NCBI GenBank assembly: GCA_023423045.1
Contig: JAFAGA010000083.1
Location: 33,051-97,050 of the forward strand
Length of the DNA stretch: 64,000 nucleotides
Source: Bacillota bacterium
GTDB taxonomy: Bacteria; Bacillota; Clostridia; Lachnospirales; Lachnospiraceae
Direction: 5' to 3'
Shown here: positions 24,164-33,138 of the stretch, piece by piece
How the letters are laid out: each line of letters starts with the position of its first letter
How positions within the stretch are numbered: the first letter of the stretch is position 1
Program-made: the position numbers and the translations under genes
The notes under the pieces: model-generated
Databases searched by the model: none
What the model was told of the DNA's origin: nothing
The model's input: only the letters and a program-made list of their open reading frames with translations

Positions 24164-24667
24164 TCATTCATACACTGCTGTAACTAGAGAATTCACTGTT
24201 CCGCATAGAATAGAATTTAATCTCGTATCTGTGATATTTCCTATAGTTATAGACGTAGCTGCCTGCGGAACTAATATCTCTGCTAGGCACAATTCATAGA
24301 CATCCGAGTTTCGTGTTAAGGCAGGAGCACTTGGTGAGGCAGTTGCTGTTCCCGTTAGAACTGTAATAATGATATTCCTTTCAAGAAAGCTCCATCGCAT
24401 AACAATTCGATCAATCCTAGGGAATGAACCATTTGCAGTTTCTAGTGTCTTGCTAAGCACTGCAGTATTCTCATAATGATATCCGTTAATCCAACCACTT
24501 CCAACTGCTATATTTACTGCCATTCCTGAACCTGGAGTCACTTGCAGATTTGTAGTATCCTTATAAAATATGCCATTCGAAACTAAGCTGCCAAAATAGG
24601 TAGCAAAATCAGTGGCATCGTAAATCCGGTCACCGTTGGAAGAGTTGAAAAATCCACTCTTTTCCAA
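24164..24667 (-). CDS. Phage structural protein of the tail tip region
   Basis: 167 residues starting at TTG 24667 with AGGAGGG upstream. It begins with GFFNSSNGDRIYDATDFATY, which is common in phage baseplate or upper fibre proteins, followed by VNIAVGSGWINGYHYEN and ITDTRLN. Probably a small structural connector between the Gp37-like protein and the fibre. No enzymatic motif is seen. Confidence 0.7.
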   Translation of the reverse strand: MEKSGFFNSSNGDRIYDATDFATYFGSLVSNGIFYKDTTNLQVTPGSGMAVNIAVGSGWINGYHYENTAVLSKTLETANGSFPRIDRIVMRWSFLERNIIITVLTGTATASPSAPALTRNSDVYELCLAEILVPQAATSITIGNITDTRLNSILCGTVNSLVTAVYE

Positions 24668-24699
24668 AACAACACCCTCCTTCTTTTATATATTTTAAA

Positions 24700-26964
24700 T
24701 TAGCTGGGGTCAGCCAAAAAGCATACGCTAAACGGAAGCCACTCATTACCTGTGATGTTCGAAGCATACTCGTTAGTGCCATAACGTGCTGCAGTACATT
24801 GTCCGTTTTCACCTACTACAAACAGCCACTTATTCGTACTTGAGCCTTGACATAAGGTACGAAAATCATAATTTGGCCTGAACCCTACTGGCAATGTGAA
24901 CATACTCGTCGCTGAAGCCGAGTTTATGGTAGCACCAGTAGGCGGAGAACATGCACCAAATAAATGCACCACCCGTCCAACTCTTCGGTATCTAGGCCGC
25001 TGTGCTGTTCCTCCTATATAAGCTGTAAAATCATTCTGAAATTCTGCATCCTGTACAAACTGCCACCCAGTATCTCCACCATAAATAATACCTGTGGTAG
25101 CGTCTCCATTAACACAAACGGGACCTCCCTCTAGATTTAAATACATGGGCGATGACAATCCGTTATTTCGTGTCATAATCTCATTACCGTCAAAGACCAT
25201 ATTTACTCCACCAGATACACCGATCTGTAACGGATTATCGGACGACGTAAGACTTATATCTCGATTCGGTAACTGTATCGAATTAAACTCACCTTTCTCG
25301 CTATAAGTAGATGTTCTTACAACTCCATTATCAATAGCTGTTACCGTAAAATTCTCACCTTCATAAGTGAATGTACTTGATACAATAGGCAGGTTAGCCA
25401 CAAGAAGTAGGTCTCCATTTCTGGGGTCAGCTAAAAGATTTCCTGATTCAGTGAGTGCATATAATCCATTTACATATGCCGTGCCATAGTCTGATAACCA
25501 AACATAGATATCCCATATTGTTTTAGTAGAACTTGCGGACTTAACTACTTTGATATCAGTCGGTAAAAATGGACTTTTATCTCTTGTATAAGCTTGCACA
25601 AAGGATTGAATGGATATGGTCGAGAAAGATGATGTAGAATAAACATATCCTTCAATGGTACCCATTTTGGGAGTTGTTCCAGTACCAATATAATCGAACT
25701 TAAAGGCAATACGATTAAATGAACCATTAATGACAACCCTTGCAACATGGTAGTATTTTCCCAGCGTTGGGTCATTACCTCCTGCTGTTGATGTATTTGC
25801 AGCAAGTCTAGCAGAACTAATCATGACACCACCTGAGAATTTTTGAAGATCAGTCCACTCATTTGATGCACCGAGCATTTCAGTAAGGCCTGTCGGAGCT
25901 CCAAGAGATGTTCGTACTTGGCTAAATTCAGATTTAAGTTTTTGTGCAATTGTAAGCTCAGCCTTTCCAAAGGTTACATTAATACTCTGTCCTTCTGCAT
26001 CATAGCTTTCTTCCACTTCTTCGATACGGGCTGTCATCGTAACTCCCCACTTTTTTGAAATAACCTGTACAACCTGACCGAGATCATAATCCGTCTTATA
26101 GGTTAAGTTACTGTGGTTATTGACAATCACATCAAAGGAATTAGACATGGAAAACTCTGAGAGCCTTGTCAGACCACGAAGGATTAATGCCTCATCATAG
26201 TCCGTTGGAAAATCTGCAACACGAAGATCCTTCGCATCTACAAATACTTCTCTTCGTTCTTCCCCAGCGCCGTTATAGATATACTCAAAAATACGACCAT
26301 TCTCACCTTCTCCTTCTCCTCCAATCTTAGCTGTATTGGCATAAGTTGCTGTGTTTTTTGTTAATGTTTGATCCAGTAAGTTATCATATTCCTTTGAAAA
26401 CACAGCTTGAGATGATGTTCCCATATACAAGGTGACCGTTAAGTGACCAGACTCTGGTGAAAAGATAGTTTTGATTCCAACGGATGTTGCTGTGCATAGT
26501 TCCTGTATTTTATCTAAAAGGTTGGTATACGACACTTGCTGTTTCACTGGAATATCTAGATTAGGTGACGAAAAACTAATATCTGTTATTTGCCTATCAG
26601 GATCAGATGGTGATATGACATTGTTGTTTATTAATTGTCCTATACAAGCTGATAAGTCACCATTCAGCCTCTCCGTATTCCAGATAATTCTTCGTCCTAA
26701 CAGTATTGTCGCAAACCTTCCACTAACTATAATGATCTCGCTATCTGTTTGAGATAGTTGTTGAAACTCGATTAATCCAATTTCCTCATCATCGTTCTTC
26801 CAGATATAATTTCCCACCTGAAGTAATGCTGCATTTTCAGTGGATGCATTGGCCTTTAATTCAAACGACCCGCACTGGGAGTAACGTCTAGTCCATCGTA
26901 GGTATTCAAATGACTCTACAATTCCGATTAAGGCTCGATGTTGATTAAATACGTATAACTCCAT
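24700..26964 (-). CDS. Tail tip/baseplate hub protein (ReqiPepy6 Gp37-like)
   Basis: 754 residues. The first 350 residues match the siphovirus Gp37-like hub: LRWTRRYSQCGSFELKA, RRIIWNTERLNGDLSACIG, ELCTATSVGIKTIFSPESG, DYDLGQVVQVISKKWGVTMT. The rest is beta-rich with a C-terminal module (FTLPVGFRPNYDFRTLCQG) typical of fibre ends. It follows the distal tail protein by four bases and sits where the tail hub or tail-associated lysin gene is expected. Confidence 0.82.
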   Translation of the reverse strand: MELYVFNQHRALIGIVESFEYLRWTRRYSQCGSFELKANASTENAALLQVGNYIWKNDDEEIGLIEFQQLSQTDSEIIIVSGRFATILLGRRIIWNTERLNGDLSACIGQLINNNVISPSDPDRQITDISFSSPNLDIPVKQQVSYTNLLDKIQELCTATSVGIKTIFSPESGHLTVTLYMGTSSQAVFSKEYDNLLDQTLTKNTATYANTAKIGGEGEGENGRIFEYIYNGAGEERREVFVDAKDLRVADFPTDYDEALILRGLTRLSEFSMSNSFDVIVNNHSNLTYKTDYDLGQVVQVISKKWGVTMTARIEEVEESYDAEGQSINVTFGKAELTIAQKLKSEFSQVRTSLGAPTGLTEMLGASNEWTDLQKFSGGVMISSARLAANTSTAGGNDPTLGKYYHVARVVINGSFNRIAFKFDYIGTGTTPKMGTIEGYVYSTSSFSTISIQSFVQAYTRDKSPFLPTDIKVVKSASSTKTIWDIYVWLSDYGTAYVNGLYALTESGNLLADPRNGDLLLVANLPIVSSTFTYEGENFTVTAIDNGVVRTSTYSEKGEFNSIQLPNRDISLTSSDNPLQIGVSGGVNMVFDGNEIMTRNNGLSSPMYLNLEGGPVCVNGDATTGIIYGGDTGWQFVQDAEFQNDFTAYIGGTAQRPRYRRVGRVVHLFGACSPPTGATINSASATSMFTLPVGFRPNYDFRTLCQGSSTNKWLFVVGENGQCTAARYGTNEYASNITGNEWLPFSVCFLADPS

Positions 26965-26967
26965 ATG

Positions 26968-27819
26968 CTACACCCCCAAAAACTGTGGACGGAAATTTAT
27001 GATAACATCCAATAATTCCAAGTTCGCCGATGCATCATAGCGAAGATTATTCATGCCGGGTTCTAACTGAAAGAAATTAGAGGATGTATCTAATAAATAA
27101 AAGGCGTTGCTTTCTGTACCATTTATGATGCTTATTACTCTTTTTTCAGCAAAGTGAGTGTATATATGATATTCATCCCCATTATTCATTGTTGTAAGAA
27201 TTCTTATATACTCACCAGTATCCATAAGTAGAAGCTCTGGATTAGTAACTGGCCCTAATGCTCTAAATATAACTTCACAACCACAAGGTACATCTCCGAA
27301 ATTATCCACTGCAATGATCTGACTTGGCTGTCTCATCCCAAACTCGATGCCTTCCTCCGGTATCTCTAATTCAAACTCTAGCAAAGGCTCCCAAGAAGCA
27401 AGGTCATGCCATACATCATCCAAGGTTTCAAAGAACGGGTTTGGACAAAGAAGGCTTATAAAGAAATTTGGTATTCTCTGTCTTGAAGAAACTGATAAAA
27501 CAGCCTCCTCAACAACGCATGAGATTTGTCTTTCACGGTATCTTATTACTCCCGACTTCTTAGGACTGAATAATCTTAGGAAGCTTTTACGCAACTCATA
27601 TGCTTCATCCGGTGTATTTGCTATAATTGTGCCCTCTAATATAATGTTTCGCATATCCATCGTAGATGACACATAAAAAGCACCATCCTGTTCCGGTGCC
27701 TTGAAAGTGTTAACAGTCTGGCGTATGTTTCCTGTACCATCTATCTTGCTAATGAAAAATGGACGGCTTTGATTAAGACTGATACTTTCGCCACTTGAGT
27801 TGATATAGGTAACTTCCAT
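26968..27819 (-). CDS. Distal tail protein (Dit, siphovirus tail component)
   Basis: 283 residues from ATG 27819 (better spaced from GGGAGGG than the ATG at 27825). The N-terminal domain has FFISKIDGTGNIRQTVNTF, GIVI-type strands and AYELRKSFLRLFSPKKSG. The C-terminal galectin-like part has QIIAVDNFGDVPCGCEVIF and PGMNNLRYDA. Dit hexamers join the tail tube to the baseplate. It lies between tape measure and hub genes as usual. Confidence 0.87.
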   Translation of the reverse strand: MEVTYINSSGESISLNQSRPFFISKIDGTGNIRQTVNTFKAPEQDGAFYVSSTMDMRNIILEGTIIANTPDEAYELRKSFLRLFSPKKSGVIRYRERQISCVVEEAVLSVSSRQRIPNFFISLLCPNPFFETLDDVWHDLASWEPLLEFELEIPEEGIEFGMRQPSQIIAVDNFGDVPCGCEVIFRALGPVTNPELLLMDTGEYIRILTTMNNGDEYHIYTHFAEKRVISIINGTESNAFYLLDTSSNFFQLEPGMNNLRYDASANLELLDVIINFRPQFLGV

Positions 27820-27832
27820 AGCCATCCCTCCC

Positions 27833-30259
27833 TTAAAGTTCTAGTGACAGTTTGCGTGATAAGTTTTTAAACTCCCTAGACAATTCCTTTTCAGACAAAG
27901 CCTTAGGAGTCACTACAGAAATGTTTTGTGTAATACCTGCACCAGCAGCACTCATACCACCCTGTCCTGCAATATTTCTGTAGTTCATATCAAAGCTTGT
28001 AGGTATCACATTTTGCATGTCTCTTGAAACAGTTTCCATTGCATCTTCAAATCCCACACCAATGCCCTCGCCCATATTGCTTCCAAGACCTGCAAATAAT
28101 TTTGATGGAGATGCAATACCAAAAAAGTTTTTAATTTTTGAAACCACATTTCCAAAGAACCCTGATATTTTATCCCATAACCACGCTCCAGCATCTGATA
28201 TGCCCTGCCACAATCCTTTGATCAGATCACCGCCTACATCAGCCATATCACTGAAATATTCTGAGAATGCATTAACCAGCCCATCAATAATCTGTGGTAC
28301 TGCCTTTACTACTTCCACAATAATCTGTGGTAGATTTTCAATCAGCGCAACCAACAATTGAACACCTGCTACAATGATCTGGTCGATGTTATCTACAATA
28401 GCACTAACTAATGAGGTTACGATCTTTGGAATCGCTGCTACAACCGTCGTAATAATTTGTGGTAATGCACGAATTAACGATACTAAAAGGCGGATGCCCG
28501 CGTCTATAATCATCGGAATGGAATCAATAACTGCATCTATAATATTGTCGATGATTTCTGGAATTGCTTCCAATATTGCATCAATGATAGTAGGCAGTGC
28601 TGTTACTAATGAAGTCAATAATTGAATACCAGCATCAATAATCTGTGGAATAGCTTCTATTAAAAAATCCACTACTGCTGAGATAATGGCTGGTAAAGCT
28701 AAAATAAGTTGTGGTATAGCTTCCACTAAGCCTTGTGCTAACCCTAGTATCAATTGCAAAGCCGCATCTAGAATCAAGGGCAAGTTTTCAATCAGTCCTT
28801 GAACAATCTGTATAACAGCAGAAACTGCTGCGGGTATTAGCTGTGGTAAAGCTAAGCCAATACCCTCTACAAGTGTGGTTACAAGTTCAATTGCCGCATT
28901 TATGAGCAACGGAAGATTATCAATTAGCGCACCAACGATAGTCATTATCGCATCAACCGCTGCTGGAATTAGTTCAGGTAAGAGGTTCAAAATTGTTTCT
29001 AATACCTGGGTAAATATACTTGTAACTGTTTCAAGAAGCATTGGAAGCAAATCTGCAACTGCTTCTAGAATCGCACCTGTTGCAGTCGGTAATGCGGTTA
29101 CGATATTTTCTAAAACAGGTACGATGTTAGCAACAACCGCTTTGAACGCATCTACAAGATTTTCCGTGAGGTTTGTCATGTCGGCATCAGCATTGCCGAG
29201 TCCTGCTGTAAAGGATCCAAGTGCGGCTTGAAGCAGACCGATGGAACCTGTGATTGTTTCAGTAGATTCACGCGCAAAGTTACCAGCATATTGCTCGGTG
29301 TTCTCAAAGAACATCTGCATTGCAACTTCAGCTTTTTCTGCTTGTGTAGCAGTACGCCATGTAAAATCAAGTCCTTTTGACAAAGCGTATGCTTCAATAT
29401 TAGTAGCGTTCATGGCTACACCTAAGTTATCCATCATAGTAAAGTTGCCTTTTGCCGCACCTGTAACAGCTTCCATCGCAGAGGACATATCGATACCCAT
29501 AACGGATGCCATGTCAGCAGCACGTTGCATTGCTTTTTCAGTCAACTCAAGGCTTTTCTGTTGTTTAATACCAGAACCTTGGAATAGTGCACCCATTTTG
29601 TTGGCGGTAGCAAGATACTCGCTTTGGGAAACACCAAGGTTTTTATAGGCTTCCTCACCAGTTTTCTGAATCGATGAAGCATATGCACCGAAAACTGCCT
29701 CTGAGCCACCCAGATTTTGCTCCAACTCACCAAATTGAGTAACCACTTCTTTGCCTAACTTAATAGCAGCGGCTCCTGCTGCAACAGCAACTGCACCCAT
29801 TGCAACACCAATGCCACTTAATATGCCACCGAGCTTATCAAACTTGCCTCCAGCATCATCTGCACTTTTACCCGAGTCTTCAAGTTCATCTCCAAGATTA
29901 TCTGCTTCGATTGTGGACTGCTCTAGTTCACGCTCCATACCATTAAGTTCTGCTTGCGCCTTATTAAGTTGTATTTGCCAGTTTTGTGTACGACGATCAT
30001 TTTCACCAAAAGAGGAGGCAGCATTATCAAGGGCAGCCTTAAGGGTTGAAATCTTATCTTTCTGTGCGTCAATCTCTTTATTCAGAACTGCATTCCGAGC
30101 GGTGACTGACTTTATGGATTTATCGTTTTTATCAAACTGACTGGTTACTAAAGACATTTCACTTCCTAGAACCTTAAAGGATTGATTGATTTCAGAAAGG
30201 GCCTTCTTAAATTCACGCTCTCCTTCAACGCCTATCTTTAATCCAAAATTGTCTGCCAT
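27833..30259 (-). CDS. Tape measure protein
   Basis: 808 residues. The N-terminus is a coiled coil (about 35-140: KDKISTLKAALDNAASSFGE and onward). Next comes the TMP core (about 190-340: YLATANKMGALFQGSGIKQQ). A long run of hydrophobic repeats (about 380-690) follows, each about 50 residues, of the IPQIIDAGIQLLTSLVTALP type. It ends with WDKISGFFGNVVSKIKNFFG and SPSKLFAGLGSNMGEGIGVG, common in TMPs. It sets tail length and passes into the membrane during DNA injection. It begins 15 bases after the frameshift product of the chaperone gene. Confidence 0.93.
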   Translation of the reverse strand: MADNFGLKIGVEGEREFKKALSEINQSFKVLGSEMSLVTSQFDKNDKSIKSVTARNAVLNKEIDAQKDKISTLKAALDNAASSFGENDRRTQNWQIQLNKAQAELNGMERELEQSTIEADNLGDELEDSGKSADDAGGKFDKLGGILSGIGVAMGAVAVAAGAAAIKLGKEVVTQFGELEQNLGGSEAVFGAYASSIQKTGEEAYKNLGVSQSEYLATANKMGALFQGSGIKQQKSLELTEKAMQRAADMASVMGIDMSSAMEAVTGAAKGNFTMMDNLGVAMNATNIEAYALSKGLDFTWRTATQAEKAEVAMQMFFENTEQYAGNFARESTETITGSIGLLQAALGSFTAGLGNADADMTNLTENLVDAFKAVVANIVPVLENIVTALPTATGAILEAVADLLPMLLETVTSIFTQVLETILNLLPELIPAAVDAIMTIVGALIDNLPLLINAAIELVTTLVEGIGLALPQLIPAAVSAVIQIVQGLIENLPLILDAALQLILGLAQGLVEAIPQLILALPAIISAVVDFLIEAIPQIIDAGIQLLTSLVTALPTIIDAILEAIPEIIDNIIDAVIDSIPMIIDAGIRLLVSLIRALPQIITTVVAAIPKIVTSLVSAIVDNIDQIIVAGVQLLVALIENLPQIIVEVVKAVPQIIDGLVNAFSEYFSDMADVGGDLIKGLWQGISDAGAWLWDKISGFFGNVVSKIKNFFGIASPSKLFAGLGSNMGEGIGVGFEDAMETVSRDMQNVIPTSFDMNYRNIAGQGGMSAAGAGITQNISVVTPKALSEKELSREFKNLSRKLSLEL

Positions 30260-30273
30260 GCCATCACCTCCCC

Positions 30274-30848
30274 TTATATACCCGGTGGAATAATATCATC
30301 AATCGTCCGAGTTCTTCTTGGTTTCTCGATGCCGTGCCATTGCTTATGGCAGGTCCATAAATCAAAAAACAGTCCAATTGGCATGAGCCAGAACTCCTCT
30401 GCATCCATGCCCATCTGAACTGTTCCATAGTAATAAAGCCGGGTAAAGACTTCAGTGTCTGTTACCCGACTTCCACGTTTTTTGGTGTTTCTTCTTCACT
30501 TTCCACATTTCGTTTTGTACCTTTAAACATAGCTTCTGTAATTGCGTTTTTATATTCTGCCAGATCAAACGGTGTGGTTAGGATTTCTACCTCTTCCTCA
30601 GTTAGCAATTCTTCTGGTGAATTTTTGTTTCTAAGATTTTGAATTAAGATAGACTGGTTTGCAAGTATTGTAATTAACCATACAATCTCATCCAGTGCCA
30701 TCTCGAAGTTTTCAGATTTCATCAACTTTTCACCAAGATTTTCAAGTCCGCCGTATCGACTAGCAATCGCCTTTGTAGCACGTGTAGTCAATATTAATTC
30801 ATACTCTTTTCCACCAATATTGATTGCAGCACTTCTCTCATTATCCAT
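30274..30848 (-). CDS. Tail assembly chaperone frameshift product (gpGT type)
   Basis: A -1 shift at the heptamer A-AAA-AAC (30477-30483) fuses all but the last few residues of the 128-residue chaperone to about 68 extra residues. The extension reads from RGSRVTDTEVFTRLYYYG through MDAEEFWLMPIGLFFDLW to TIDDIIPPGI and the stop at 30274-30276. The extension frame has no start codon of its own, and the gap before the tape measure gene would otherwise be empty. This matches the conserved G/GT arrangement in long-tailed phages, where the T part loads tail tube protein on the tape measure. Confidence 0.85.
30462..30848 (-). CDS. Tail assembly chaperone (gpG type)
   Basis: 128 residues. N-terminal INIGGKEYELILTTRATKAI then SRYGGLENLGEKL are typical of tail assembly chaperones of Gram-positive siphophages. 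An acidic C-terminus (ESEEETPKNVEVG) contains the slip site. It is the unshifted major product and acts with the shifted form during tail assembly. GGAGGAG precedes ATG. It lies between tail tube and tape measure genes. Confidence 0.9.
   Translation of the reverse strand: MDNERSAAINIGGKEYELILTTRATKAIASRYGGLENLGEKLMKSENFEMALDEIVWLITILANQSILIQNLRNKNSPEELLTEEEVEILTTPFDLAEYKNAITEAMFKGTKRNVESEEETPKNVEVG
30477..30483 (-). promoter_or_regulatory. Ribosomal -1 slippery site A AAA AAC
   Basis: The minus strand reads CCA AAA AAC in the chaperone frame, so the heptamer AAAAAAC is in the exact X XXY YYZ phase. The zero frame stops 15 bases later. Confidence 0.88.
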
Positions 30849-30859
30849 GATTTCTCCTC

Positions 30860-31450
30860 CTACGGTTCCGGTGTGTAGACTGGTTCATAAACTTCAGTGA
30901 ACCAACCAGTGATAGTTGCAGCGGAGACACCTGCGTCGCCTTCGGTGACCTCTGCTTTCCATGGATGTTTTCCCAAGCCATCCAGCTTGTTTCTTCTCAT
31001 TACTGTGCCCTCAATAGTAGGTGTAGAGAATGTGATAGAATCTGCCTTCGTCTGCAAGTTGGTAGCTGGCAGACCGAATTTAATACGATACAGCCAGAAA
31101 TATCGGTATGTTCCATTTGCCTTTTGAGCACGAAATCCTACTGCGACAGGAGTCCCCACGTTCTCACTTGCGGAGATTAATACTCCGTTGTCATCTGTAG
31201 TTGCACCAGTTAAATCTGCTGCCACTGTAGGGCCAATGTCATCTACACCAAGAGTAAGAGTGCCACTATTAAAGTCCTTCACGACCTCAGCGGCACCATC
31301 ATCCGCATACAAAATTGCTTCTACCAACTCCACCGAGAGCTCGGCAGTGATGGCTTTTGCAAGCACTGAAGGTACAGCATAGGTTTCCTCACCATTTGTG
31401 TCTTCAGTTATTTTTGAATAGTACAATCTATCAAGACCGATTGTTGCCAT
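30860..31450 (-). CDS. Major tail tube protein
   Basis: 196 residues. Starts MATIGLDRLYYSKITED, with VEAILYADDGAAEVVKDFNS and LTLGVDDIGPTVAADLTGA, the pattern of phi13-type major tail proteins. C-terminal IEGTVMRRNKLDGLGKHPWK and AATITGWFTEVYEP complete the fold. It polymerises into the tail tube. GGAGGAG lies upstream. Position before the chaperone gene is canonical. Confidence 0.9.
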   Translation of the reverse strand: MATIGLDRLYYSKITEDTNGEETYAVPSVLAKAITAELSVELVEAILYADDGAAEVVKDFNSGTLTLGVDDIGPTVAADLTGATTDDNGVLISASENVGTPVAVGFRAQKANGTYRYFWLYRIKFGLPATNLQTKADSITFSTPTIEGTVMRRNKLDGLGKHPWKAEVTEGDAGVSAATITGWFTEVYEPVYTPEP

Positions 31451-31453
31451 ATG

Positions 31454-31795
31454 TTACTCCTCCAATCTATAATTTTTTGCCACATCGATGGCATAATGAT
31501 GGTATCCAGTATCGTCCTCGTGTCCAATATACCGACGCTCTGTCACCGTGAAATCTGTATCTAATAAGGCCATTGTGAGCTGCCTTTTCTTCTCCAAGTA
31601 ATTATTCTTGGAGAACAGAGATATCCTTGCTTCCTGCACGTCATATCCTGGGCGGTTATCCGCATGGACTTCGAAGAGGTCTGAAAGTGGAAGTATCACG
31701 GCATACTCATCCGGTGCTAAACCTGAAAAAACCCCGGTTTCTACGGGGATTGGAATAGCTGTAACAAGGGTATTCAATTCTTCTAAAATATTCAT
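31454..31795 (-). CDS. Probable tail terminator/completion protein
   Basis: 113 residues with MNILEELNTLVTAIPIPVET, YAVILPLSDLFEVHADNRPG and QEARISLFSKNNY. The size and place, between the HK97 gp10-like gene and the tail tube, are those of the siphovirus tail terminator. Its start overlaps the previous stop by four bases. Assignment rests mainly on order. Confidence 0.7.
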   Translation of the reverse strand: MNILEELNTLVTAIPIPVETGVFSGLAPDEYAVILPLSDLFEVHADNRPGYDVQEARISLFSKNNYLEKKRQLTMALLDTDFTVTERRYIGHEDDTGYHHYAIDVAKNYRLEE

Positions 31796-32229
31796 ATCTT
31801 ACTGATCTCCTCCTCGAGCTTGGCTATCATTGCATTCATACAAGGCTTTCTAGATGCAGTTCTCGCTGGTTTCAGGAATGGCCTTGCAGGTTGACCATGC
31901 TTTCCGTATTCAATGATACTTGCAATTTTAGCATTACTTTCTCCATCCGACCTTGGCTCTGCAAAACCAACTTTCACATTGAAATTGCCGTCTCTATCCT
32001 GTTTTGCACTGGAAAGACCCAATGAGGACACTAGCTCGCCAGTACTTCTTGATGAATACTTCGTATCTGTGCCGATAGCTTTAGTTAGATTGTCTTTGAC
32101 TTTATCCAGAACTACTTCGCCACCAACTTCCAAAACTTTAGGAAGGATTACATCGGTCTGATCAGCCAACTGGGATACTTTCAATAGAAATTCCTCTGGC
32201 ATTTTGATATTGACTTTAGCGATATTCAT
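31792..32229 (-). CDS. HK97 gp10-like tail completion protein
   Basis: 145 residues from ATG 32229, which overlaps the previous stop TGA. It has VLEVGGEVVLDKVKDNL, TGELVSSLGLS, FAEPRSDGESNAKIASIIEY and GKHGQPARPFLKPA, the gp10 signature (G-x-QPARPF). Acts at the head-tail joint. Confidence 0.88.
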   Translation of the reverse strand: MNIAKVNIKMPEEFLLKVSQLADQTDVILPKVLEVGGEVVLDKVKDNLTKAIGTDTKYSSRSTGELVSSLGLSSAKQDRDGNFNVKVGFAEPRSDGESNAKIASIIEYGKHGQPARPFLKPARTASRKPCMNAMIAKLEEEISKI

Positions 32230-32564
32230 CACCTCACAGTCGGTTCTAACTTTTCAGCTAAAACTTCAACATACATCCCACGACTTCTTACATCCTCTAC
32301 ACTTAAAATCTGATATCTACCATCTTCACAGACTATAAACATTTCAGTAGTAACCTCAAGTCCAGGGGTTTTTCTAAATCGAAATAATGAAGATGCAGTG
32401 GTAAATGACGCCATATTTGTCCACCTCTCACTGCCATGCCGATCTTCCTTATAGGCACGTACACTAGCGAGTATGTTATCACCTTTTTTAGCGAAACCTT
32501 CCACGTCTTTGATAGGCACTGTGCTGATAATATCAATGAAGGTATTCATCTTTCCAAAGCTCAT
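32229..32564 (-). CDS. Head-tail adaptor/head closure protein
   Basis: 111 residues from ATG 32564 (GGGGTG six bases upstream; a GTG at 32573 is less likely). FAKKGDNILASVRAYKEDRH and FRFRKTPGLEVTTEMFIVC then DGRYQILSVEDVRSRGMYVE match SPP1 gp16-type head closure proteins. It seals the connector after DNA packaging. Confidence 0.87.
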   Translation of the reverse strand: MSFGKMNTFIDIISTVPIKDVEGFAKKGDNILASVRAYKEDRHGSERWTNMASFTTASSLFRFRKTPGLEVTTEMFIVCEDGRYQILSVEDVRSRGMYVEVLAEKLEPTVR

Positions 32565-32565
32565 A

Positions 32566-32886
32566 CTAAACACCCCACTCTCGGTCTAAGCGTAAAAGCA
32601 AGTTTATTGTATTCCATACTTGTTGGCCCGCCTGTACGCTATCAGCGAAGAAACCTGCTGTCGAGCCATCCCTACTTTCATAGAAATGACTCGATAACAT
32701 AATCACTGCTTGTTCCGTTGTAGGTGGCATGGCATGGGTTTCATAATAATCTTCAGTGACATGCTGATAACTCTGTGCATACGATACTGCAGCGGTAATA
32801 AATCCAATAAGGAGAACATCGTCTTGGTCATGCGTTAGGATTAAGTTCGCCTTAACTTTAGGTAAGAGATTATCTGCTACTGCCAT
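32566..32886 (-). CDS. Head-tail connector protein (gp6/gp15-like)
   Basis: 106 residues, mainly helical: LLPKVKANLILTHDQDDVLL, FITAAVSYAQSYQHV, AVIMLSSHFYESRDGS and NTINLLLRLDREWGV. This is the DNA-packaging connector family that binds the portal. AGGAGG lies before ATG. Confidence 0.88.
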   Translation of the reverse strand: MAVADNLLPKVKANLILTHDQDDVLLIGFITAAVSYAQSYQHVTEDYYETHAMPPTTEQAVIMLSSHFYESRDGSTAGFFADSVQAGQQVWNTINLLLRLDREWGV

Positions 32887-32913
32887 ATCACCAACCTCCT
32901 TTTACATTTCACT

Positions 32914-33126
32914 TTAGTCAGCCTCCATAAGTCCTGCTGCCTTTAGTTTGACAAGCAAGGCATTGAAGTCGGTAACCAACCCAGTGGCATCGGTGGCTGT
33001 ACTTTCTGCTTGGTTTTCAGCAATTGGGAGCCCCGTTACGGAAGCTCCCTCTAAGATTTCTAGCTCTCCACCAATTACCAATTTCTCGCCGCCTTGTTCC
33101 ATATAATTCTTCGTGTTATAACTCAT
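32914..33126 (-). CDS. Head fibre-like small protein
   Basis: 70 residues: MSYNTKNYMEQGGEKLVIGG, LEILEGASVTGLP and LLVKLKAAGLMEAD. This short pattern (EQGGEKLVIGGxLEI) recurs just after major capsid genes in Firmicutes siphophages and is usually called head fibre protein. GGAGGTG lies upstream. Confidence 0.75.
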   Translation of the reverse strand: MSYNTKNYMEQGGEKLVIGGELEILEGASVTGLPIAENQAESTATDATGLVTDFNALLVKLKAAGLMEAD

Positions 33127-33138
33127 ACCACACCTCCA

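Noticed and set aside
28200..29230. Long plus-strand frames opposite the tape measure gene
   Set aside because: They arise from the repetitive hydrophobic coding of the tape measure on the other strand.
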